Below, piece by piece: positions 29,701-43,400 of a stretch of 64,000 bases of DNA. The position numbers were made by a program, and so were the translations under genes. The notes under the pieces were generated by a model. It did no database searches. It was not told the origin of the DNA and saw only the letters and a list, made by a program, of their open reading frames with translations. Origin of the DNA: Amia ocellicauda (taxonomy: Eukaryota; Chordata; Actinopteri; Amiiformes; Amiidae); assembly GCF_036373705.1 (NCBI RefSeq), contig NC_089867.1, positions 20,017,323-20,081,322 on the forward strand. Direction: 5' to 3'. Positions within the stretch are counted from its first letter, which is position 1. Every line of letters begins with the position of its first letter.

Positions 29701-31374
29701 AAGAACACACTGGTGAGCTCAGGAACACAAAAAGGCCTGGAATACCACAGAAAACAACTGTGGTGGGTGACAGAAGACTTCTTTCCCTGGTGAAGAAAAA
29801 CCCCTTCACAACAGTTAGCCAGATCAAGAACACCCTGCAGGAGGTAGGCGTATCTGTGTCAAAGTCAACAATCAAGAGAAGACTTCACCAGAGTAAATAC
29901 AGAGGGTTTACCACAAGATGGAAACAGGAAACAGGAAGACCAGATTATAGTTTGCCAAAAAGACATCTAAAGAACCCTGTACAGTTCTGGAACAACAGCC
30001 TATAGACAGATGAGACAAAGATCAACTTGTACCAGAATGATGGGAAGAGAAAAGTATGGAGAAGGGAAGCAACTGCTCATGATCCGAAGCATACCACCTC
30101 ATCTGTGAAGCATGGTGGAGGTAGTGTTATGGCATGGGCATGTATGGCTGCCAAGGGAACTGGTTCCCTTGTATTTATTGATGATGTGACTGCTGACAAA
30201 AGCAGCAGGATGAATTCTGAACTGTTTAGGGCTATATTATCTGCTCAGATTCAGCCAAATGCTTCAAAACTCATTGGATGGCGCTTCACATGGACAATGA
30301 CCCGAAGCATCCTGCGAAAGCAACCCAAGATTTTAAGATGAAGAAGTGGAATGTTCTGTAATGGCCAAGTCATTCACCTGACCTGAATTCTATTGAGCAT
30401 GCATTTCACTTGCTGAAGGCAAAATGCCCCAAGAACAAGCAGGATCTAAAAACAGCTGCAGTACAGGGAAGAAACACAGTATCTGGTGATGTCTATGGGT
30501 TCCAGTCATTGACTGCAAATGATTTGCAACCAAGTATTGAAACTCATAATTTAATTCATGATTATGTACGTTTGTCCAAATACTTTTGAGCCCCTAAAAC
30601 TGGGTGTAATTCCTACACCGTTCACCCAATTTGGATGTAACTACCTGCAAATGAAAGATGAAAGTCTACACTTAAAGCACATCTTGATTGTTTCCTTTCA
30701 AATCCACTGTGGTGGCGTACAGAGCCAAAAAGATGACAATCGTGTCACTATCCAAATATTTATGGACCTAACTGTATGACTTTGTAGGAGAACAAGTGTC
30801 CGTGCCAATCAAAATGATGCTGTTAACGCAAATGAACCACAACCACCACCGTGAGACTCGTTCTTTCATCTTCTGTGCAAGTGGGCCCAGTTGGAATTAA
30901 AAATCCACACAAATCCCATAATTGTGCCGGCACTGTACTGGTTGACAAATAATGGAATCTTCCTCGGCGGTTTGAAATCCCACGATTTGCTGTTTGCCTT
31001 TGTGTTGCCTTTTTGCGTACTCTGTTCTTCTCGGCAAGGTTTGGTAGCAAGAGTTTCAAGTTTAAAACCTTAAAGTGGAAATGAACTTATATGCATATGC
31101 TTATGCTAAATGCTTAGGCAAACTACCCTGCTTTTGATAACAATAAACAAATCTCAGAAGTCAATAGTTAATCAGACGTAGCTGTGAAAGGTATGCAGAA
31201 TACAGCGTTCCAAAGGTGAAATCCTGTTCATTGAGTGAAGCTTATGTTATCTTTTCATTCCCTCTCTACAGTCACAATCATAGGTTGCTACAATATAGCT
31301 ACCCATCAGTTACCAGCAGCATCAATGTCAATGTGCTCTGAAGCACTCCACAGTCCACATCAAACTTGTTATTA

Positions 31375-31429
<55 letters not shown>

Positions 31430-34400
31430 CCAACAAATTACTTACCGACCAATTAAGAAAAACCATTAAACCTTTAAATGGGAAAACAAAGCTCAAATGG
31501 CATCTCTGGCACAACTGGTATTGCAAGACGTGTACAGTGGTGCAATTTGCATTTGACAAAATACTATCTAACACAAGGAAATATGCAGGTAGTCAGTCAA
31601 TCACTTTGATCTGTTAAACTGCCTTTACATGGCATTCCATAACAGTGATTTAAAAAGAAAGAAAAACATACAAGAAAAGCAGAAGCAAATTAAGCCTGAA
31701 AACATATTACACATGATTATGAACACACACACAATATATCATATAAATATAAATTAATTAATTAGTAAGTAAATAAGAGAGAAGATTAATTAAACATGTC
31801 TATCCACTATAATGGCAGATAGGGCATGTGTTTCTGTTTTAATTATCACCTTTATTTGATCGAAAAAGATGGTTATGTTTGGTGATCGAAAAGTTTTGGA
31901 TAAAATTAGAGTAAACTGCCAAATTTAAAGGGAATCCTAACAAGATAGACCCACATTATTCACACTGTAAGCATCTCTGCCCCTGCAGCCTGCAGTCTCT
32001 GATACAACAGTGCCCTCTGCAGGACAAACACTCCCCTTCAGAGTCACACTAAAGGATATCTGGCAAGCTAGGGAATTAAGTGTGATTGCATCGCTTGGGA
32101 TCTGAAACCCTCACACAGTCTTCTGTAACCTATTAACATGGGAGAGCTATATCTGATTCACTGTGTTGAAGGGTGAGTTGGGGCTGATGGGAGTCCTACC
32201 TCCATGTTCTACCTGCTATGCTGTAAAATACATTCTTCAAATGACATTTTTTTTCTAAGGACCCTGTTCCTAGGTCAGTAAGATGCATGCAACAGTCAAA
32301 ATCCTAAATGTAACAGCTTTATTGATTGAATTCAGTGGAAAAGAGTCATTTAAAAGAGCTGAGCCTGTTCTATACAATACACAGCATTACATTAAAACAA
32401 TCTAGGTTACAGCAAGAAATAAAGACACGTAGGCACAAATGACATGTTCAGCATGAGTCAGAGTAACTGTAATTAATGAGCGAAACTCAACAATAGTCTA
32501 GAAATAAAAGCTTCACCTGATATCCCTTATAAAAACTCAGGGTTTTCAAACTGCATTTGGTCTCTACTGCCTCTTAGGCTTGTATTTACTTTTCATGTAA
32601 TTGTATAAATTAGTACATGAATGACCAAATGAGAATATGAAAAGACAGTGGTAATAGAAAGGAGGAGTAGGACATTTTGTCTTTAAAATATCTAAAATAT
32701 AAATGGAACACTTGATGAAAAAAAAGTGCTTGTTGAAACATTATCATGGTTTAACCTCAAGTCAACCCTAGGAATAAAACACTTCCAAAGAATGTGGCTT
32801 TTCAATTAAAAGTTTTACCTGAAAGGTCAATGTTTCCTTTGTGCACTTCTACTGAGTTTCAATAGTTTCACATTTATTTTCCTTCAAGTCTGAGAGGAGA
32901 ACTAAACCAAATTTAATTTTGAGGGTTCTGTTTCTCATTTAATCCACTTATCAATTTTTCGCTGTTCATGATTCTCTTTCCTTCCTTTAGATATTAAAAA
33001 GAATCCATCATTGCTGACAGACCTTTCTGAAATTTCACTGTAGTTTCCTGATATGGTGGTGCACAAATCCCCCCACTTTATTTTCATAACAACCCATTAT
33101 TTACCACCTTATAATGGTGCTCAATAATATTGTGCCTCACAAATGATGACTGCACATCACAGGATTAAAGTAAATATTTCGATATAACCATTAATTTCAG
33201 AATGGTTACGCTAAGCGTGTCCTATAATATTTAAGTGATACTGAGAAGGCAAACTTAATTTTCCTGTCTGTTTTTTCAGTGCTCTCTCATACCCCAACCA
33301 ACTATCAGCCCAACAATAACAACAGTAAACTAAAATAAATGGTTTGAGCAAATACTGTGTTTTCCAGTCTACTTCATTGCAGAAGCTAACATTCATTACA
33401 TTTGTTTTTTCAGCCATCTACAGCAAACAGATAATAAAAGGGGGGGTGGGGGGATGCTGTACCAAAACGATGAGGATTATATACCAAGGCACTCTTCCAA
33501 AAAAATACAGAGCCAAAAACCCTCACCACACATTCTGATAACAGTGGCTAGGGAAAACTAAAAAGAACGAAAGGTCTCTATGGCAACTGAATGTTTCGTG
33601 ACAGCTAGTGCAGCAAATAACAGTGATCTGCGGGCACTCTTAATTGCATCTGAGCTTAAAACATTTGCGTTTTGTGACACAACGACCAAGCAGAACTTTA
33701 TTTTTGTCCTCAAACCATTCTACTACGTTTCTATAAATCAGAGCCCTCGTTCGATATAAGGTAACGCAGAGTATTATACACAACTGTACACATGGAGGTC
33801 TTCAAAATCACATAGCCCTATCCCACGGAAGTCTGCAGGTCTCAGTTTTGTGGAAGAGATACTGTGACCTCCCCTGGACTTTGCAAGGGCATGACACTGC
33901 CACACAGCAGAGATATCTCACATCAAGAGTTCCTGTGCCCAAAGGAGGCAGACACAGACTGATTGTGCAGTGCAGACAGTACATTCTCTTCATATCAAGG
34001 TTTTTCAGCCTTTTGTTAGAAACCCAAACAGGTAGAGAAATAGGCAGAAATATAGAGGGAGAGATACACAGATATATTGAACGAGATATAGTTGTGTACA
34101 TAGATCACAGTCAGAAAGCTGTAAAGCTGTAAAGATATATAGACACAGGAAGATGGAGAAACAGACTGACAGATATTCTGACTATTTCATACATTATATA
34201 TAAACATCTTTATGCTCCAGAATTAGGACACGGTATCAAGAAATAACATGTCCTACCAATTTTTTTTCCGAGTGAGGGGATTTACAATTTCACACTGGTA
34301 ATTTTATCTGAGATATTGCCTCTGCCTTTGAAGCCAGTTTTAATGGAATACATGAAACAATAATGTGTTAGCCTGTTATGGAAATATTACAAGTATGGGA

Positions 34401-37400
34401 GGAAAAAAATAAATATATATATATATATATATATTAGTTTTTATTGCTGGACTATAAAACGAGAATAGGAAAAAAAAGAAAGAAAGAAACATTGAGCATT
34501 TCATACCTAATTTTTATATAGCCAAGCTATAGCACAATGAATTCCATTTAAAAAAGTATTTTCTCCAGGAAAGAGGGAAGATCTTACCATTGCCTGGAAG
34601 TTAATATTTTTTCCTTAATATGCTTAGATGGATTAGATAATTGGCCAATAATTGTGCAGATTCTGGCTCTGGGTTAGGCTTTGCTTCATTTTAGAAGTCA
34701 GTAAGACCAGGCACAAAACATGGGAGGTATTTAGTTTCTGCCACTTCGAACAGTGGGTGTCCAATCATTTTAAAAGGTCTCTGTGCCAAGCAATTTGGAC
34801 CCACCATTTGGTTTCCGTCATATCTGTCAATTTGGGGGGCGGACAAGACTGAAGGGTTCTCCTAATAATTGAAGGTCTCAATGCTGAAAGGAAGAGGTAG
34901 TTCTGCTGGAGCCCGGCCACATCCAACTCCAGTCCAGAGAGGGTGATAAATTAAAGATAGTGTTACACCGAGACATTTATTCTGTACTGTCTCGTACCAC
35001 CCTCTTTATTACAGAGCAGAAGTCAGCGTGCCTCGGCTGTCAACCTTCACTAGGAGCGCCGTAATTAAAAATGATTCTCACCTTAATGCTCCCTGCCATC
35101 AGGCAAGCCTTCCTGACATCCCTAGACAGAGTCTCGGAGAGAGTGCATCTGGCAGCCTTCAGTTGCGCCCAGAATTAAGACTGACTCGGCGCTAGCTCTC
35201 GAAAGGCCACATAAAGACCCGACTGACAGGTTCCCTTTCCCTTCTGCAAGCGCCCAAACTGTTTTTCAAGGCAAAGCAAAACTCTTTATTATTCCAAGTT
35301 TTTCTGCTGCGTTACGCGAGGCCTTCTCAGACAAAACAAAGGAGCAAGAACAAAACGTTGAGCAGACAGAGACATTGATTGTTGTTGTCACTGTTACAGC
35401 TAAAACTTCTGAGGACGCAAGGGATTTAAAAAAAAAAAAAAAACATAAATGTCAGTGGATTGAGGATCCCATAGTTGTCTGTCAAAGCTTAAAAGGCTTA
35501 TAATAATATCGTGGTTGTTGCTCATTTGATTCTTTCCCTTAACTATTTGTTGAAAGTGAAAAGTTTAGACTACTTCCAAGTGGAGTAGTACAATGCTCAA
35601 ACACACTAAAGAAGTTTCTCTCATTGGAACTGCAATGGTGAAAAGAACTGCCTGTACCCTACTTACATATGAAATTGTGAGAAATTGCTGTCATGTAACT
35701 ACAGAGAATTCTCTATACAAAACTTTAAAAATAACAATAAATACTTAATAATTACAATACAACAATGTCAATGGTGTCAAATGAACCCAGCCGGGGGAAT
35801 GTGCTTAATTTGAAGAAATCACCAAATGTGTCCTGCAAATTACAAGCAAGGTCGGCGTCACACCACTGGAATACGATTGAAGCTATCGCTTGAAGCAGGC
35901 TTTTTTTTTTTTTCCAAGGGATTACGCATGTAATTGCTGCATAATACCCCAATGAATCACAATAATTAGGAAACATTTCCACTCCGTAATCCACAGGAAT
36001 CACATCAGTGATTGATTTGAAGGGAAACCACAGCAAGTTCCTGCTATTCTACCAGACTACACTAGAGACATCCCACAGCCAACAGGTAACTCGTTACAAT
36101 CATCAACCATCAGCAATCATCTTTTCATTTGATTTTTGTACTTTTGTTTTTTTGTCATAATTGCAGTATATTGGCATTTTGACATCTGTCTGCAAAACTC
36201 CTACTAACTCAGCAGAATGCCCGGAAGCATTAAGTGAGCTGCTCAACAGAAAAGCCTGCCATCAGAAACTGCCAGAGGGACCCCGCAACTCATAGTGGAA
36301 AAATACACACCAATAACACCTGATTACAATAACACAACAACAATAGCACCTGATAGAAAATGGATGGCCCAACTAACTGTACCACATGACACAAATGTAC
36401 CTTTGTTCACTGTCAACTGAAGGAGCTGTCCAACAATGAGGAGAATCGTGGCTTAACAAACTGTAATCAGTGCTTGTTGAATTGTTTGGAGTTTTATTCA
36501 ATAAAGAGGTACCCGACAAACAATTGCTTATGTTAAACTTATATAACTCTTACATGAAAGAACTGCAACTGCACTGCATATTTTTCAAGTATAGCTGATA
36601 TGATAATATATATTTGTACGTATTTCCCTATATATATAATAACCATATTTATAGGAATCATATCAATCTCAGTTCTCAATTGAATGTCAGGTTAAAGGCC
36701 AGTAAAGAATTAGAGTTGCAGTATAGATTTGTTTACATATAATACAATGGATGTTTTAGAACTATATTGCCCAAGCAAGCACACAGACCCCATTGTAAAA
36801 AACACCTTCTCTGTCCTTGCCCTTTCTGAAAAAGCAGTACTCAAATTAAGATGTGTTTTAGATTGTGGAGGTGACATTTGTACAAATTAGTAATTTGTAA
36901 TGACTTAGCTTTTAAGATGATGAATATTAGGTTAAGCTCAAGTCACTTCAGAAGATGTTTTCAATTGTATGAGTGTAAATATAGGCTATATATACCTGAA
37001 AGAAAATGACTGTATTGTTGCTTTCATTTAAATTAATAACACTAATCATGAATTTGTCTCTTTCGTATTTAGTAAAAATGTAAAGCTAATTAAAGTTGTG
37101 GAGAATGTATTAAATATTAATCAAAGGCAACTGCTGATTCAATATAAACATGAGTATACACAGCATACATTAAATAGCCCTGAGGAAAGTCAAAGTACAT
37201 CTGAAAAGAACCAATATTACATTTTTGCATAGAAGCTTTTTTTTAATTAACATTTAAGAATATATTCGTTGTAAAATACAGTGCCTCGAATTGCTTTTCA
37301 CATTGCATTGTTTAAAAAAGAATCTTTAATTAACATGTGGACGATGAATACTAGAATTCTCCCTAATGCATGCGTTTGCTTTTCAACAGAGAAACTTTGG

Positions 37401-40400
37401 CCACAGACTAAAAATATAAGGATTAGTCACGGCAACCCCATGCAGTTCCTAAATGCCTACATGTAATTAATGACACATTGTATGCATTTGCTTTTCTTAA
37501 ACAAGCAAGGTGGCCTTGGACCTTGACATCTCTTTTTCTATGTGGATGGAAACCTCTGACGTCATGTGGCATTTGGGGCATGATGTACCTCTGAGCATCC
37601 TGGGAGTGTGCTGTTAGGTGGCAATGCAATCAGTAGCCCGTGTGTTCTGCGCTGTCCTCATTACCTCATTAAAGGAAACCCTGCCGGGCTGCCCTGGGGT
37701 GACCCTCAGCTGTTGCACTGAGCTTTTCCACGTCCTTCCAAAAAAGTGCTTGTAGCTGATGTCAAACAGGGAGAGTCTCAGCTGATACTGCACAGCCTGT
37801 AGCCCATCCAGGAGTTTCTGGGGGATGATGGAAAAAAGACGTCAGTGCGAACGCAGGTCTTTTAGAACAAGACAGGACACAGCACGACGTAGCACCTTTT
37901 CAAAGGAAGCCACCTACTGACAAGGGAAAGTAACACAGAAGAACAGTGTGTCATGCAGGCAAAGGTTAAAGTATCTCTTGCAAAACAAAGCATGTTGAAA
38001 GAGTTTGTAATCAGAATAGGATTTAATTAATGCCCAAATCATAGCTTTTCATAAATAAATACATTTTTAAAAATCAGTAGATATTAGGAAGCACTTTCTA
38101 GCATTAGTTCATGGTAGCATTAGACAAGCATGTGTCTTCTTTATTGAGCCACCGGCAAGGCTGTTAAATGAAACATACCAGGCTCTATCACTCTAGCACA
38201 GCAGGCCGGCCTCTCAACTCCACTGCCCTTCACCTTTACCATCCATTTGTCTTGACTCCATAACCCCTGCATGTGTTTCAGGACCAGGGAAAAGGGGAAT
38301 GACTGCTGCTCCTGAAAAGGCAGCTGTCGTTTCACATTGATTGGAACAACCTTGTTCCACTGGAGAGTCTTTAGGAACTGTCGGAGCCTGTTCTTGTGGT
38401 TCAGATGCAGGTCCAGGTCAGAGAACAGAGTGGTCTCTCGCAGGGACCGGCAGAGCTCTGATGAATTGCTTTTTAATGCCACAGTCGGCATAACCTGACT
38501 CTTTGCTGTCCAAGACACCACAGAGAAAATAGCAGCGTCCATCCGTTCCTCGGCAATAAATGACTTTCAACTCATCGCATGGCAAATCAGAGGGTCTCAA
38601 TACATCAGCCCTAGCTCAGCTCTCTTTACAACCTGTCTTCCAAGTCCAGCGCTATGCAAGTGGAGTTTTATTATCTGTGATAGAAATTCAGGCTGCCATT
38701 TCTCTGTCTTTTCTATCTTTCGGTCAATGTCAGAAAAACAAAAAACACCAGATTAAAAAATATCAATCATGACAAAAGGACAACGACAACAAACACACCC
38801 TCTGGAGTTTTATTAACTTCTTGTGTATTTTGGGGGCACAGAAATGCATAAAAGGCTAGCATTGGCTTAACTAAGTGCCAACGATATATTTCAGTTTGAA
38901 TTAAATCTGAATAGTAAATAGAGAGAGAATTAATTATGATATTACACTATTTCTTTGCATAGGTAGCTTGATCTATAATACAAATGATCAGTTCTTAATG
39001 AAAACAAGTTAGTACAACACTGGTATGACCTTGAAGTGCCAAGCGGCACAGTCTATCCATAATGCTGAACCAGAAGTGTTTTGTTCAGAAGGACAGTGGC
39101 ACAGTTATAGCCAGATGTCCCAGTTTCACTGCTCATTTATCATAGCCTTGCATAGCACATCCTATATAGTGCTCAGAGGGAAAGAATAGAAATCCCTTTA
39201 TTTAGAGGTCATCATAAGAAAACAAATAGTGAAGCAGTTATAAGAAGCTGCTGATAAACTTAATAAATAAGGTATTTTTGCTATTTAAAACTGTATCCAG
39301 CCCTAGTGACTTAAAATGAGCCTGGTATTCACATATATGCATTTTTTCCCTTCTAGGAAAATAGTTTGCTTGGTAATATTTATGGTGACACTACTGTTTT
39401 TTGTAATCCCATTTCATAACCAATCGACAAGGACAGCAAACATATTCTAAATTTCAGTGAACTCCAAAGTAGTAGTTTTTTTTAATACACTGCAATCTTT
39501 CTTATGCTTTTCCACAAATGCATTGATCTGATCAGGCAGCTCTGTATCTAGTGTAAAGCAAGGGCATAGGTTTGGTTTGAACATTGGTGTGGACACAATA
39601 TTTTGGGGGGGTGGAGCCATGGTTACTAGGGGGGTCCTGGGAAGAATTTTTTTTTAACACACCCTTTAAATGCTTGTTTCTTGTGACATTTCAGAGGGGA
39701 ATTTAAGCATTTCTAAGAAAGTCATGCTCTGAATATATTTCTTGTCATCTGCACACACCACTTCATATATTATTTTCTTTCTAAACTCTGTTACTGTAGA
39801 TTACTGTATTCATGTTATAAGGATACAGACTCCAACTTCAACTTTGATGTGCTTTATATTGTTGGCAAATTCCAATTAAAACAACAAGAATAACTAGAAA
39901 CTCTTGTTTGTATGGGGAAAACTTCAAAGGGCTGCTGAAAACAGCTGAAAAGTCAAAACTAGAAAACAGATAAAACTTGGAGTAAACTTAAGTTACTAAA
40001 GTAGCAGACCTTTAAGGGTAGCTCACAAATAAGAAAAAAGCATTCAATTCATAGAGCAACATGGTCAAATGTTTGTCATTTAATGTCTCTCAAGAGCATT
40101 CAGCAAGTATTGTGCGCGCGCAGACAGAACTGCATGTGTAAGCAGTACTGAAGGAGCGCAGAGTGGAGCTGTGGGATTAAAAAAGCTGTGAGTGTAGAAA
40201 ATGCAGTTTTCCACGCACAAGTTGTATTTTTGCACTCTCAAATGTTGACAGTGAATTCACTCCATACATCAAAACTTGGTCATGCACGTACACACCCATG
40301 TTGATGTTGCTGTGTAACATCAACATTATCATAACCCTGGTTCCCTGAAAAAGAAAGACAGCCATTACCGAATGGGAAGAGCCTTCTGACCTGCCAATCA

Positions 40401-43400
40401 GTGAAAACATGTACCAAAGCTGCCCAATAGAGGCCCTGTTGGCAGGAGGAAGACCCGCCCCTGGTGTCTGTGAAAAGTCTCCTCCTCACTGCAGATACCT
40501 GCCATTTCCTCTTTCACCTTGCCAATGATATAGCTTTTAGGTTTGTTTCACTCTGCGTGCCTGCTAAAAGTGGAGAAGTGTGCTCACCTGCTCTTTTGAG
40601 TTTGTCATTTTTGTTTGTGAAAAGTCTCTTCCTGACTGCAGCTACCTGCCATTTCTTCATCAGGAAGGTCATCTGGCCCCCGAAGGGTAATGGCTGTCTT
40701 TCTTTTTCAGGGAACCGGGGTTATGATAATAACCTATTGTTCCCTTTCAAATTGAAAGACATCCATTACCGAGTCGTTGTTTTGAAATCTCCCTCCCTCT
40801 GGTGGTGGAACTGTACCAGACAAACAGCTGATCGTATTTGCAGCTGTGCGCAGTCCTCCGCATATAGCACCTCAAAGCCAGGACCGAGTGCATGAAGTCT
40901 GTGGACCTCATCCGACATATGTAGAGGGGGATGGAAAGACTCCAGGACAATTGGTTGGTTTATGTGAAACGCTGGCATGACCTTCGGTAGGAAGGCCGGG
41001 TTCATCCTCAGAGTGACTCTGTCATTGCTTCCTGAGAAGATCAGTCAGGCTTTATCCACAGACAAGGCGTGGAATGTCACTAATTCTCCTCGCCGACGTT
41101 ATTGCTACAAGGAAAGTTACCTTGAGCGAGAGAAAGTGGGGCTCTGTTGTGGAAGTGGGCTCAAAGGGGAGGATGGGGACATGGAAATGATCTATTGACA
41201 TGAACCAGTCACCCGGCCGACAGACTGGAGGATACGCTGTGCAGTCAACATGCGGATGTTTCTTTTCTTTAGAAACATGTTGAGGCCCCTCACATCAAGA
41301 ATGTCCTTCTTTGGCACTAGGAAGTATCCCGAGTAGAACCCTGCTCGAGAGTCCTCTGCGGCCACTAGTCATATTGCTCGTTTCTCCCACATCACAGAGA
41401 TTTCCTGTGACAGAGCTTTTGTGGTCAGCACCCCCCGGGGGTGGTGGGGCAGAGAGGAATTGGAGGGTCATCGTCATTCGAATCCAGGAGTCCTGGGTGC
41501 AGGCTTGCCATTCGTCGAGTCCGGTTGATCTGTTGGAGGATGGTGGGGTTGGTGAAAGTGGCCGCGGCCCTTCAGGGACATTCCTGCGGCTTCGCAGTGA
41601 GCTGTTGGGGGGTCTCCCTTGCCCTTAGTTCTCCAGCCGGAGAGCCTATTCTTACCCCTCGCTTGTGGCTGGCTGGCTTCAGCCGCGCTGTTCAGGCTGC
41701 AGGCCACTGGTCTGTTGCGGCCTTGGAGGAGGCTTCACTGGTCTCGGCCACTGCCTGTTGGGTCTTTGATAGCCCCACTGGCGCTGTTGTGGCTGCCTCC
41801 TAGCCTGCTGGGGATCTGCGTATTTGGAAGCTGTCTCCTTCGCCGTAGCCGACCATTCAATGGAGAGGTCCACAGTCTCACCAAATGTCTGTCCTGATGT
41901 GATAGGGGCGTCGAGAAGCACCAACTTCTCTTTGTCCTGGAGCTTAGCCTGCATGAGCCAAAGATGGAGTCTGGCTGCTACCATGGCTGTGAGGGATCTC
42001 CCCATGGCTTTTCCTCCCTCGCATAGCAAGTCCATCATGTATGCGGACACAAGCTCCAGCTCCTCCGCATCTCCCGCAGAGTGTCGATCCCTCATTCGTC
42101 CCACCAGGTGCCCCACGTAGAGGACTAGGAAGGCCTGTGCGATGGCTGACTGGACCATTGAAGTCTCTGCAGAGTATGCTGTTTTGAGCATAGCTTCCGT
42201 GGTCCTGCACTGCTTGTTACAACAAAGGGGATCTTTGCCTAACAAACATTAGCCTGCACCAGTCTGGTCACTGAGTCTCCTATAGGTGGAAAGAATCCCA
42301 GGCCCTTCTGGTCCACCTCCACCCACATTGCGTCTGCATGCCTGGAAGTAGCAGGAGCAGAATCTCAGCACCTCATCCTGAGGGGACCATGGAATCTCCA
42401 CTGTCTCTGCTGCACGCCTCATAAGTGCCTTGAACTCCGTGCTCGGGCCCGTGAAGTGCTCAGACACTTAACTCACCACCTCGGTGTCCCCAGTGTAGGA
42501 TGGGGGATCCAAAATGTCAGAGCGAGAAACCATGTGGAATAGCATCTCCTCAGGTTGCGGCGGTAGCTGGGAGGGGAGTGGGGCATCTTCTGTTGACGGT
42601 AGCCGCGCCCACATGCTATTCAGCAGGCGCTGCTGAGTGGCCAAGGTTTCTATGATTCGGCGGAGCATTGTTGGGCATGTTCAGCACCCAGACATCGGAC
42701 ACAGAGGTCATGCCCATCATCAGAGGGCAGTTTGCTCTGGCACCCAGAGCAGCGGTGACACGCCCCTTAAGGCTTCATCCCAGACAGTAAGAGGTCTGTC
42801 CTGATGTGTTCCTCATCCAGACCTTCAATATACATGGACAGTTCCAGGGGTAGGAGGACTTCACCGAACCCCTCACAGGAAATACTGTCTCCCTCGATGT
42901 TGTTGAACTGAATGTCGAAGTTGTCGATGTCGAGGGTCGAGCTGTAGACAATAGAGTCGGAAGGTTGAGACGTCGATGGAGTTGGACGGAGGTCGACAGT
43001 TGTAGTCGAGAGGTCAAAAGAGGTGGTCGAGGTCGACAAGTTTGATCAAGAGGTCGACAGTCAAAATTGTTCGAGAGGTTGACAGATGTTGATGTTGAGA
43101 GAGGACGGTCGTGTTACTTTCGACGATTTAGACTCCCACCGACAGAAATCGAGATAACGTGGGGATTCCCTGACTGGGACATGGGAAGAGAAGCAACCGG
43201 AGTAGCATCACTTTCTCTGTCCTTTCTCCTTCTTTCACTCAAATCTGGAATAAAAAAGGGATGGTACAGGAAGTAATAATCACACAGCAGATCTCAGTGG
43301 AGGGACTAAAGACGGCTCCGAGCAAGACTCCTGCTGTACACTTACCTCCGAAGAAAAGCAAAGCTGTATAAAAAAGACTGCAGTCTAAGAACTCAGAAGA

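Larger units (their letters stand above)
13956..37664 (-). other. NPHP4 intron, about 23.7 kb
   Basis: It contains a perfect-stem hairpin at 26807, a rearranged Tc1 copy at 29205 and TA microsatellites at 31379 and 34412. A less AT-rich stretch at about 34,860-35,240 could be a conserved noncoding block. The open frames inside (for example 16204-16587 and 18740-19078) show no family resemblance, and I see no exon. Confidence 0.6.

Noticed and set aside
41311..41803. Long plus-strand frames in the DIRS element
   Set aside because: Antisense shadows of the minus-strand gag and reverse transcriptase remnants.
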